Positions 1 to 7,756 of a DNA stretch of 14,225 nucleotides are shown here, in pieces (positions within the stretch are counted from its first letter, which is position 1; the number at the start of each line of letters is the position of its first letter). The notes beneath the pieces were generated by a model, which was given only the letters and a program-made list of their open reading frames with translations, searched no databases and had not been told where the DNA came from. The DNA is from a bacterium (lineage in GTDB: Bacteria; Sumerlaeota; Sumerlaeia; MVZB01), in contig JAMCWS010000320.1 of assembly GCA_023480605.1 (NCBI GenBank), forward strand, positions 1 through 14,225. The letters run 5' to 3'. Both the position numbers and the translations under genes were made by a program.

Positions 1-295
1 TTTGGGTTTCTCATGTTCTTGACCATCGCTGTGCTCCTTCGTCGGTTAGTTTCTTGGTCGATACCAACCAACACGAGCGGCATGGCGATGGTCAATCGCG
101 AATTACAGAAAATAAGCTACACTATCCAGGATGGCAACCGCGACTGCAAAATCAACGCCCTTCGCCGCATGCTCCGTTCGGTGTCCAAGCTTCTGCTTGA
201 TATTCGCTCATAACAATACAACGAAATCGCCTCCTCTGCGCAATCGAATCATTTCATCATACTGCCTGCGCTTACTCTCCTCCGTTCGTCTTTTC
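1..295. other. Left-edge region without a supported gene
   Basis: No convincing intact gene is seen here. The + strand has an open frame at 13-213 with no recognisable family and no good ribosome site. On the - strand, 207 down to 106 can be read as a frame without a start codon; it contains KGVDFAVAVAILDS, which weakly resembles the HGVDFxxAxxVFDD stretch of BrnT-type toxins, then a stop. Further down the same strand a GAAGGAG (34-40) lies 7 nt before an ATG (24-26), which starts a frame (MVKNMRNP...) running off the window. Together these could be the decayed toxin and intact antitoxin start of a BrnTA-like pair, but the evidence is thin. Confidence 0.3.
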
Positions 296-325
296 TTGAC
301 GTGATCTCGCTCAATAAGGCATGAT
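296..325 (+). promoter_or_regulatory. Candidate sigma70-type promoter for carA
   Basis: TTGACG (296-301, five of six matches to TTGACA) is followed after 18 nt by CATGAT (320-325, four of six to TATAAT). This would place transcription start near 332, about 28 nt before the carA ATG at 360. If right, the upstream in-frame ATG at 321 lies in the promoter and cannot be the start. Seen by eye only. Confidence 0.35.
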
Positions 326-359
326 ATTGCAATTTTGCGCGTTCGGAAGGGACCCACGC

Positions 360-1484
360 ATGTCCGAGAAACGCAGGCCGGCCGTCTTGATGCTCAAGGA
401 CGGCACCCGTTTTGACGGCGCCGGCATCGGCGCGCCCGGCGAGGTCGCCGCCGAGGTCGTCTTCAACACCGCCATGACCGGCTACCAGGAAATCCTGACC
501 GATCCCTCCTACGCCGGCCAGATCGTCACGCTCACCTATCCCCTCATCGGCAACTACGGCACCACCGTCGCCGACGACCAGTCGCGCCGCATCCAGTCGG
601 CCGGCCTCGTCATCAAGGAACTCGCCGGCATTCGCTCCAACTTCCGTTCCGACAGTCATCTGCACGATTACCTCGCCGGGGCCGGCGTCGTCGGCATCGA
701 CGGCATCGACACGCGCGAGCTGGTCCTCAAGTTGCGCGTCGACGGCGCCATGAACGGCGTCCTCTCGACCGAGGATTTCGACTCCGACTCCCTGATCGCA
801 AAGGTCAACGCCGTCCCCGACATGAACGGCCTGGACCTCGTCCCGCGTGTCACCTGCCCCACGCCCTACCGCTTCGAACCCCGCGAGTCTTATCCCGTCC
901 GCGGGGGCGAGACATTGCGCGTCGTCGCCATGGATTTCGGCGTCAAACGCAACATCCTCGAGCTGCTGGCCGCCCAGAACATGGACGTGACCGTCGTGCC
1001 GGCCGCCACCCCACCCGCCGACATCATGGCCTTGGAGCCCGACGGCATCTTCGCCAGCAACGGTCCGGGCGACCCGGCCGCCGTCACCTACGCCATCGCC
1101 ACGCTGCGCGAACTCGCCGGCCGGCGCCCCATCTTCGGCATCTGCCTCGGCCATCAGATTTTAAGCCTGGCCTTGGGCGCGCGGACCTTCAAACTCAAGT
1201 TCGGCCACCGCGGCGCCAACCACCCCGTGCGTGACGAACTGACCGGCCGTGTCGAAATCACCAGCCAGAACCACGGCTTCTGCGTCGACCCGGCCTCGAT
1301 TCCGCCGGATGTCGAGGTGACCCACTGGAACCTTAACGACAAGACCGTCGAGGGCTTTCGCCACAACGAACTGCCCCTCTTCGCCGTCCAATACCACCCC
1401 GAAGCCTCCCCCGGCCCCCACGACAGCGCCTACCTCTTCCCCCGCTTCCGCGAGCTGATCGAGGGGTGGAAAACTTCACGTTGA
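360..1484 (+). CDS. carA: Carbamoyl phosphate synthetase small (glutaminase) subunit
   Basis: This 374-residue protein hydrolyses glutamine and passes ammonia to CarB for carbamoyl phosphate synthesis, feeding pyrimidine and arginine pathways. The N-terminal CarA domain shows LKDGTRFDGAGIGA and the hallmark NTAMTGYQEILTDPSY. The C-terminal class I glutamine amidotransferase domain has the nucleophile Cys262 in GICLGHQ and the His346/Glu348 pair in QYHPEASPGP, so the triad is complete. Length is normal for the family. The ATG at 360 is preferred over the in-frame ATG at 321, because GGAAGG (345-350) stands 9 nt before it and the family normally begins just before the LxLxDGT stretch. carB would usually follow directly; here 2.5 kb of toxin and defence-type genes intervene. 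Confidence 0.97.
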   Translation: MSEKRRPAVLMLKDGTRFDGAGIGAPGEVAAEVVFNTAMTGYQEILTDPSYAGQIVTLTYPLIGNYGTTVADDQSRRIQSAGLVIKELAGIRSNFRSDSHLHDYLAGAGVVGIDGIDTRELVLKLRVDGAMNGVLSTEDFDSDSLIAKVNAVPDMNGLDLVPRVTCPTPYRFEPRESYPVRGGETLRVVAMDFGVKRNILELLAAQNMDVTVVPAATPPADIMALEPDGIFASNGPGDPAAVTYAIATLRELAGRRPIFGICLGHQILSLALGARTFKLKFGHRGANHPVRDELTGRVEITSQNHGFCVDPASIPPDVEVTHWNLNDKTVEGFRHNELPLFAVQYHPEASPGPHDSAYLFPRFRELIEGWKTSR

Positions 1485-1494
1485 GGATGAAAGC

Positions 1495-1541
1495 TTGCCT
1501 TGGGACCAGCAAAGAGCTATCATTTCGGTAGCGATATGCTA
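1495..1541 (+). promoter_or_regulatory. Candidate promoter and operator of the FitAB/VapBC-like pair
   Basis: TTGCCT (1495-1500) and TATCAT (1518-1523) are separated by 17 nt, a plausible sigma70 promoter just after carA. The -10 overlaps AGCTATCA (1515-1522), which resembles the TGCTATCA half-site of the gonococcal FitAB operator. An imperfect inverse copy, GATATGCT, lies at 1533-1540, and TAGC/GCTA arms occur at 1529-1541. Autorepression by the toxin-antitoxin complex is the usual regulation in this family; assigning it to these bases is inference. Confidence 0.4.
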
Positions 1542-1557
1542 ACAAAGAGGGCCTAAA

Positions 1558-1776
1558 ATGGGCGCGCTTGTCATAAAGGATTTCCCGGAGGGTCTGCACC
1601 GAATGCTGAAGATGCAGGCCAAGGACAATCACCGCTCCATGGCGCGGGAAGCCTTGACGATTCTTGAGAACGGCCTGGTATCACCGCCCAAGGTGAAACT
1701 GCCGCCCCTTGTTCGCGGGAAGTTCCTGTTGACTGATGAATGGATCGACCGCGCCAAACGCGAGGGACGCGAATGA
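1558..1776 (+). CDS. FitA/VapB-like ribbon-helix-helix antitoxin
   Basis: This 72-residue protein is probably the DNA-binding antitoxin of the PIN toxin that follows. The N-terminal half, ALVIKDFPEGLHRMLKMQA followed by NHRSMAREAL, has the Arc/FitA pattern: a short beta strand with alternating residues, 'LP/FPxxLHxxLKxxA', then 'RSMxxEA'. The C-terminal stretch, ending TDEWIDRAKREGRE, is the expected toxin-binding tail, in which an Arg often enters the PIN active site. A ribosome site, AGAGGG (1546-1551), lies 6 nt before the ATG. The stop overlaps the toxin start as ATGA (1773-1776), implying translational coupling. The function is inferred from family and pairing. Confidence 0.85.
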   Translation: MGALVIKDFPEGLHRMLKMQAKDNHRSMAREALTILENGLVSPPKVKLPPLVRGKFLLTDEWIDRAKREGRE

Positions 1777-2180
1777 TCGTTGCCGACACGAATGTCACGG
1801 TCCATCTTTTTGTTGCGGGCAATCTGTCGCAAGCCGCCCGGCAGTTGTTCGCCTATGATGGCCATTGGATCGTCCCGCCCGTCTGGCCCCACGAGTTCCT
1901 GAATGTGATGGCGACTTATGGCAAGTCCGGCGGGCTGTCAGTCCATCGTTGCGTTTCGACCTGGCGGCGCGCGTGGGAGATATTCGGTCCCAGAATCGTG
2001 CCCGTGGATAACGACGCAGCCCTGAGCTTGGCCATCCGGCACCGCCTGAGTGGGTATGATGCGCAGTTCATCCGCCTTGCCCATGAACACGGCGTCACCT
2101 ATGTCACGGAAGATCGAAGATTGAGGGAGGCTTTTCCCGATTCGACGGCATCCGTTGAAGGCTATCTGAGCGGGAATTGA
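1773..2180 (+). CDS. PIN-domain RNase toxin (VapC/FitB family)
   Basis: This 135-residue protein spans one PIN domain, a Mg-dependent endoribonuclease fold. The acidic residues expected in the active site are visible: Asp5 in MIVADTN, Glu41 in PHEFLN, Asp96 in GYDAQFIRLA, and Asp114 in TEDRRL. Nothing looks broken, so the toxin is probably active and held by the antitoxin encoded just upstream. The start is fixed by the 4-base ATGA overlap with the antitoxin gene; a longer frame starting at 1740 lies inside the antitoxin and would add residues before the MIVADTN beta strand that normally opens the domain. VapC-family members often cleave tRNA or rRNA; the target here cannot be read from the sequence. 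Confidence 0.9.
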   Translation: MIVADTNVTVHLFVAGNLSQAARQLFAYDGHWIVPPVWPHEFLNVMATYGKSGGLSVHRCVSTWRRAWEIFGPRIVPVDNDAALSLAIRHRLSGYDAQFIRLAHEHGVTYVTEDRRLREAFPDSTASVEGYLSGN

Positions 2181-2216
2181 TCCATTAGCACGCGCAAGGC
2201 GGCGTGATGGCGTGAT

Positions 2217-2537
2217 ATGGTCACGATACAGAAAATCCGAGAACTGGGACTCCAGATCGGCCGGGAATTCCAGCCCGACAAGGTGCTCCTGTTCGGTTCT
2301 CACGCCCGCGGCGACGCCGGCCCGGATTCGGATATCGACTTTTTCGTGATCATACCTTGCCGCGATAAATCGGTCCATAAAGCGGTGGAAATCCGTCTCA
2401 GCCTGGATCATTCCATTCCCATCGACGTGCTGGTGCGTACGCCCGAAGAAGTCGATAAACGCCTTGCCATGGGTGACACATTTATCCAGGGGATTCTTGA
2501 TCAGGGGATCGTGCTCTATGAAAGAAATCGTCGCTGA
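2217..2537 (+). CDS. MNT-family nucleotidyltransferase (antitoxin of a MNT-HEPN pair)
   Basis: This 106-residue minimal nucleotidyltransferase has the GSHARGDAGPDSDIDFFV signature (GSxxRG...SDxD), with a further acidic residue in IPIDVLVRTPEE. In MNT-HEPN modules such a protein neutralises the HEPN RNase, in characterised cases by transferring AMP to it. The gene's 3' end overlaps the start of a HEPN-like frame by 20 nt (2518-2537), the usual arrangement, but that partner is broken after 15 codons. No strong ribosome site precedes the ATG at 2217; it lies 36 nt after the toxin stop. With its natural target gone it may be an orphan, or it may act on the large HEPN protein encoded next. That second possibility is speculation. 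Confidence 0.88.
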   Translation: MVTIQKIRELGLQIGREFQPDKVLLFGSHARGDAGPDSDIDFFVIIPCRDKSVHKAVEIRLSLDHSIPIDVLVRTPEEVDKRLAMGDTFIQGILDQGIVLYERNRR

Positions 2538-2592
2538 ATGGATTGCCAAGGCCGAGGGGGATTAGGCTGTAGACGAATGCGAGTGGCGCGCC
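2518..2592 (+). pseudogene. Remnant of a HEPN-domain toxin gene (partner of the MNT gene)
   Basis: The ATG at 2518, inside the end of the nucleotidyltransferase gene, begins MKEIVAEWIAKAEGD, matching the usual opening of small HEPN proteins (MxxxVxxWLxKAExDY). Codon 16 (2563-2565) is TAG where these proteins usually have an aromatic residue such as Tyr, so a one-base change from TAC or TAT is likely. Reading through gives AVDECEWRA, still family-like, before similarity stops near 2592 where the next gene begins. The rest of the HEPN domain, including its RX4-6H motif, is absent. It looks like nonsense mutation plus replacement or deletion of the 3' part. The end coordinate is approximate. Confidence 0.65.
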
Positions 2593-2623
2593 GGAATCGC
2601 CGGACTGCGTGAAAGGAAAAATA

Positions 2624-3988
2624 ATGAAACCCAATCAATTCACAACACGTTATATTAGGGTGAACTATGAATCCATTAGAACGGCCGGATTAAGAAAGAT
2701 AAAAATCCCAATTCCGGTCGAGATCGAATTGACCGAACATGCCATATGGCATCATGTGGCTGTTAATGATCTTTGGGGTTCACCGAGTTTTTACATCCTG
2801 ATGAAGTACGAAAAGGGGGGGGTCACTTGGGATTTATTCACGGGGAACACCGAGTCACACGAGAGCATCGTCGGTGCAATGGGCTGGGAAGTGATAGTAA
2901 GAGATACGAGATCAGATCTCGATATCTATTATTGGATTAGCGCCCCTTTTGAGCACTTCATCTATTCTCAAACGCTTGAAGCGGGTGTTTATTTGTCAGA
3001 GAACCAGTCGCTAGACGATTGCATTGGTAGTTTTAGCGCATTTCTTAAAAACTACAGGGAGAGTAGTCGACATTCTATTAGCCACATGACTGATATCCGA
3101 GAAGTTAATCAACTAGAGAGCGAGTCGTATGCCGATGCTTCCAAGTCGGGCCCGGTAGACTATGGAATAGCCTATATTGAAAATGTATACAAAAAGAATA
3201 TAATTATTGCCGAGATGGTATGTACGGCCGATCTTGAGGAATGGAGGTCGTCGAGATTCGATTTAGATGCCTGGGTAAATCAAATTAGCACCGAATTGAT
3301 GGGTATTTTAGAAAAAAAGGGTTTTAGGAATCCAAATGATGAATACGACGTTGAAGATCGAATAAGGATTAATTCCGACTCGGAGACAAGTGCCAATCCA
3401 TGTGATCTTTCCGTATTTTCATATATCCAGTATTTCAGAAGTCTTGGTTGTGTCTTCTTTTATGCCGCGCTGGAGGGTTTCATTAATATTCTTTACACTT
3501 TGCTTGTAAAGGACGGATTGGACCCGTCATTCGACCGGCACCAATTGGATCTTGAGCAAAGAGTCAGGTTACTCCCCTTCGTGTGTGATGGTTTTGACCA
3601 TAAAATCGAAAAGAAGTTATGGGACGACTTAAAGAAAATACGAGAATATAGGAACTTCGTTTTCCATGCTAAAGTTGATGGTCCAGCCGAGCTCCATCGT
3701 GTTGTTTATGCAGGGACAATATACAATATGACTACGCGCGAAATGAAGCCGAAGGCTGACAAAACAATTGCTGAATTCTTCTGCCTCGATCAAGTGCTGT
3801 TCGATATAGATCGGAAAGATCTTTTGAAGAGAGAAATGCGTAATGTAAGCGAAATCGTGCAATCTGTAATTGGAAGAATAGTGGGTTATATGAAACCTGC
3901 CTTGAGAATACGTGTCCAGAGAGAGATTCTGGGCGATGATTCCTTGCCTTGGATAGATTCTTCGCGTTGGCGAAATCCGAGTAGATGA
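2624..3988 (+). CDS. Large protein with C-terminal HEPN (RNxxxH) domain, putative RNase/defence gene
   Basis: I do not recognise the full-length family. The C-terminal part of this 454-residue protein looks like a HEPN domain. A helix near residues 268-292 contains AALEGFINILYTLL, an 'LEQRVRLLPF' stretch follows, and then KKIREYRNFVFHAK carries Arg343-Asn344-x3-His348, the RNxxxH catalytic motif of HEPN RNases. The first 260 residues have no motif I can name. There are no obvious membrane segments. Start: ATG 2624 has AAAGGA (2612-2617) 6 nt upstream; an in-frame GTG at 2609 would place that site inside the gene. Base composition is about 40-45 % GC by eye, against more than 60 % in carA, carB and nuo, and codon use is AT-rich, suggesting recent transfer. 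It lies directly after the broken HEPN gene. Abortive-infection type defence is a fair guess, not shown. Confidence 0.75.
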   Translation: MKPNQFTTRYIRVNYESIRTAGLRKIKIPIPVEIELTEHAIWHHVAVNDLWGSPSFYILMKYEKGGVTWDLFTGNTESHESIVGAMGWEVIVRDTRSDLDIYYWISAPFEHFIYSQTLEAGVYLSENQSLDDCIGSFSAFLKNYRESSRHSISHMTDIREVNQLESESYADASKSGPVDYGIAYIENVYKKNIIIAEMVCTADLEEWRSSRFDLDAWVNQISTELMGILEKKGFRNPNDEYDVEDRIRINSDSETSANPCDLSVFSYIQYFRSLGCVFFYAALEGFINILYTLLVKDGLDPSFDRHQLDLEQRVRLLPFVCDGFDHKIEKKLWDDLKKIREYRNFVFHAKVDGPAELHRVVYAGTIYNMTTREMKPKADKTIAEFFCLDQVLFDIDRKDLLKREMRNVSEIVQSVIGRIVGYMKPALRIRVQREILGDDSLPWIDSSRWRNPSR

Positions 3989-4048
3989 GTATTCTCGTTT
4001 TTTTACACCCGCTGCTATTCGCGATTATTGAGGGAATGGTGACAATAC

Positions 4049-5491
<1,443 letters not shown>

Positions 5492-5527
5492 GACACCGTA
5501 CCCGTCTTTGCTCTACACGCCCTTCAT

Positions 5528-5588
5528 GTCTTTTAGGTCCCATCGGTCCCATAAGACCTATAGGTCCTTTAGGTCCCTTAAGTCTTTT
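5528..5588. repeat. GGTCC-rich short repeat cluster between convergent genes
   Basis: TAGGTCC occurs at 5534-5540, 5561-5567 and 5570-5576. A variant, ATCGGTCC, lies at 5542-5549, and related AGACC and AAGTC pieces fill the spaces. GACCTATAGGTC (5555-5566) is a perfect 12-bp palindrome. The cluster sits in the 124-nt gap between the ends of carB and the ferritin-like gene. It could fold as a weak hairpin on either strand, but there is no classical GC stem with a U tract. It resembles the iterated short repeats found between genes in some uncultured lineages. Confidence 0.7.
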
Positions 5589-5615
5589 GTTACCCACCAC
5601 ACTCCCGTGATCAAA

Positions 5616-6035
5616 TTATTTGAGCGCCTTCAACCGCGCAATGTGATCGTCGGCCGCGTTTACCAACCGGTCGAACTCGCCCCGCACTTCGGCATCGCCT
5701 TTGGCGGCCGCCAGCGCGGCAGCGAATTGCCCCCGCTGCTTCTCCAGTATCCCGATCAGCACCCCCGCCAGGTGACGCAGCGACAGGTAATTAAGATCGG
5801 CCACACCGAGTTCGAAGACCCCCACCTGGGGCACTCCCTCGAGCCGCTCGATGAGCGACGCCAACCGGTCGGCCGCGGCCGCGTCTTCGCCGGCAATCGC
5901 CTCGATCTCGCGCAGCATGACCTCGTCGCCGTTTTTCACATAAGGCTCCGCGTCGAGCATGTATCGCGCCGCCGAGTGATATTTGAGATTGAAGGCTTCG
6001 TTCAGGGCGGCCAGTATTTGTGCGCGGTCGGTCAT
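5616..6035 (-). CDS. Ferritin-like four-helix protein, function unknown
   Basis: This 139-residue, almost wholly helical protein has four predicted helices, at about residues 8-33, 38-66, 79-108 and 112-137, as in the ferritin/bacterioferritin superfamily. Glu13 in ALNEAFNLKYHSAARY could be the helix-1 metal ligand. Helix 2 reads GEDAAAADRL where a bacterioferritin would have an ExxH pair, so the His is absent. Helix 4 has DDH near the expected last ligand. Iron storage is therefore doubtful. The gene follows nuoN by 22 nt on the same strand, with GAGGA 10 nt before its ATG, so it is probably the last gene of the nuo transcript. The family call rests on helix pattern and a few residues; an unrelated helical bundle is possible. 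Confidence 0.55.
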   Translation of the reverse strand: MTDRAQILAALNEAFNLKYHSAARYMLDAEPYVKNGDEVMLREIEAIAGEDAAAADRLASLIERLEGVPQVGVFELGVADLNYLSLRHLAGVLIGILEKQRGQFAAALAAAKGDAEVRGEFDRLVNAADDHIARLKALK

Positions 6036-6057
6036 CGGGCGTTCGTCCTCGGCGTGC

Positions 6058-7602
6058 TTAACGGTAGATATTCACCAGCGCCAGGATCGGCGCAAACCAG
6101 ATGAAGGCCAGCACCGGCACGGCGAACAATGCCGCGTAGAGCCGGTCCATCCCGTCCTCGGCCAGCGGCGCCGCCCCGGCCTCCGGCTGCTCGAAAACCA
6201 TCGCCTTGATGATCTTCATGTAGTAGTAAAGCGAAACGACGCTGTTGATCACCCCGATGAGGGCAAGGACGAAGTAGGCCCAAGCCTCGGGCGTCAACGC
6301 GCCGCCCCGCATCGCGTCCACCCCCGCGCCGACGACCACTTTGAAAAGGATCAGTTTGCCCACGAATCCCGCCGTCGGCGGCAGGCCGGTCAGTGATATG
6401 AGGAATACGAACATCGCCGCGGTCAGGAACGGCGCCTTGTAGCCGACCCCGCGGAAGCGTTCGATTTCGGCCCCTCCCAGGCGATTGACCAGCACGATCA
6501 CTACCCAGAATGCCCCCAAGTTCATAAGAAAATAAACAAAAAGGTAGAACAGCATCGCCTCGACCGAATCCGGACTGAAGACGGTCAGCGCCATGAGCAG
6601 GTAGCCGGCGTGGGCGATCGAACTATACGCCAGCAGGCGCTTCACGTCGGTCTGGCGCAGCGCCACCAGGTTGCCGAACGTCATCGTCACGACCGCCAGC
6701 ACGCCGAAGATCACGGGCAATTGCGCCGCGCTCGAAACCAGTTGCCCCGCCCCGTCACCAAAGAACGGCAGAAAGAGGCGCAGCAGCGCCGAAAAACCCG
6801 CCGCCTTCGAGACGACCGACAGATACGCCGTCACCGGGGTAGGGGAGCCTTGGTATACGTCCGGCGCCCAGAATTGGAAAGGCACCATGGCGATCTTGAA
6901 TCCCAGCCCCGCCAGCACCAGCAGAAGCGAAAGAACCAGCGGCAGGAATTGATACGCCGCTTGGCCGGCGCCCGCGCCGGCGATCCGCATCTCCAGAAAC
7001 CGCGCCATCCCGGCCAGGTCCAGCGTGCCCGTAAGGCCGTATAGGTAGCTGAATCCGAAAAGCATCACGCCCGAGGCGACCGCGCCGTAGAGCATGTATT
7101 TGAGCCCCGCCTCCGCCGAGACGCGTTCGTGCTTGATGAACCCCGCCAGTACGTAGGAACACATTGACAGCGTTTCGATCCCCAGCACGAGCATGATGAC
7201 GTTGCCGGCCGACGCCACGAAGCAGGCCCCCAGCGTCGCTCCCAGCAGCAAGCCGTAGAACTCGCCCTGGCGGTAGCCGGCCACCTCGCGGCTGCGCAGC
7301 GAGAACAGAAAAATCGCCTCCGTACCGAGCAGGAAAACCAGTTTGAAGAAGACCGCCAGTCCGTCGCGCACGAACATCCCCTCGAATAGCGTCGCGTCGG
7401 ACTGCGCCATCGCCGGGCCGTAGGAACCCGCCAGCGCCAGCAGCGCCGCCGCGCCCCCGACCGTCGCCGCCGCGCCGCACACGAGGCGACTCAGCCGCAG
7501 CGGCGCAAACATGTCGGCCAGGATCACCGCGCAGATCGCCGCCGCGAGAATCATCTCGGGCAAAAGATTCAAGGATTGTCGCCAGAGTTCGTCTAAAGGC
7601 AT
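6058..7602 (-). CDS. nuoN: NADH-quinone oxidoreductase subunit N
   Basis: This antiporter-like membrane subunit of respiratory complex I has 514 residues and about 14 hydrophobic segments, normal for the family. Key features are seen: the Glu in VLGIETLSMCSYVLAGF (membrane segment 5), the Lys in GLGFKIAMVPFQFWAPDVYQ, SPTPVTAYLSVVSKAAGF with a second conserved Lys, and DVKRLLAYSSIAHAGYLLM. These charged residues form its proton channel in the known structures. The ATG at 7600-7602 matches the usual short lead before the first membrane segment; the ribosome site is weak. It is separated from nuoM by 154 nt containing a hexamer repeat, an unusually long gap inside this operon, where neighbours elsewhere are 1-40 nt apart. 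Confidence 0.95.
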   Translation of the reverse strand: MPLDELWRQSLNLLPEMILAAAICAVILADMFAPLRLSRLVCGAAATVGGAAALLALAGSYGPAMAQSDATLFEGMFVRDGLAVFFKLVFLLGTEAIFLFSLRSREVAGYRQGEFYGLLLGATLGACFVASAGNVIMLVLGIETLSMCSYVLAGFIKHERVSAEAGLKYMLYGAVASGVMLFGFSYLYGLTGTLDLAGMARFLEMRIAGAGAGQAAYQFLPLVLSLLLVLAGLGFKIAMVPFQFWAPDVYQGSPTPVTAYLSVVSKAAGFSALLRLFLPFFGDGAGQLVSSAAQLPVIFGVLAVVTMTFGNLVALRQTDVKRLLAYSSIAHAGYLLMALTVFSPDSVEAMLFYLFVYFLMNLGAFWVVIVLVNRLGGAEIERFRGVGYKAPFLTAAMFVFLISLTGLPPTAGFVGKLILFKVVVGAGVDAMRGGALTPEAWAYFVLALIGVINSVVSLYYYMKIIKAMVFEQPEAGAAPLAEDGMDRLYAALFAVPVLAFIWFAPILALVNIYR

Positions 7603-7626
7603 TGTCAGTCAATCCGCCATCGCTGC

Positions 7627-7724
7627 ATGATATCCGTCACAGTCGTCATTGATTCTACCCAAATTATCCCGATTGCTCGTGCTCGTGCTCGTGATCGTGA
7701 TCGTAATCGTGGTCGTATGATATC
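7627..7724. repeat. Tandem hexamer array (NNTCGT x7) flanked by 8-bp direct repeats
   Basis: Seven consecutive hexamers ending in TCGT run from 7675 to 7716: three GCTCGT, two GATCGT, then AATCGT and GGTCGT. The 8-mer ATGATATC lies immediately after the array (7717-7724) and again upstream at 7627-7634. The array lies in the nuoM-nuoN gap and would be transcribed with the operon. It is related to the TCGTTA/ACGATA repeat between nuoJ and nuoK, so it probably belongs to a genome-wide family. Confidence 0.8.
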
Positions 7725-7756
7725 ACCCGGCGCATTGATCACCATGGCGGGTCCGC

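Noticed and set aside
13..213. 66-codon + strand frame at the left edge
   Set aside because: No ribosome site and no recognisable family; the - strand fragment here is a slightly better, though weak, reading.
249..1154. Long open frame on the - strand, 301 codons
   Set aside because: It is antisense to carA, rich in Gly/Ala/Asp/Val from GC-rich third positions, and matches no family.
1938..2549. 203-codon - strand frame across the PIN toxin and nucleotidyltransferase genes
   Set aside because: Both + strand genes have clear catalytic motifs; the - strand frame has none and spans two genes.
5508..6104. 198-codon + strand frame after carB, considered as a continuation or new gene
   Set aside because: It runs antisense through the ferritin-like gene and the repeat cluster and has no CarB C-terminal motifs.
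7675..7716. Hexamer array considered as a CRISPR array
   Set aside because: The units are 6 bp in direct tandem with no spacers.
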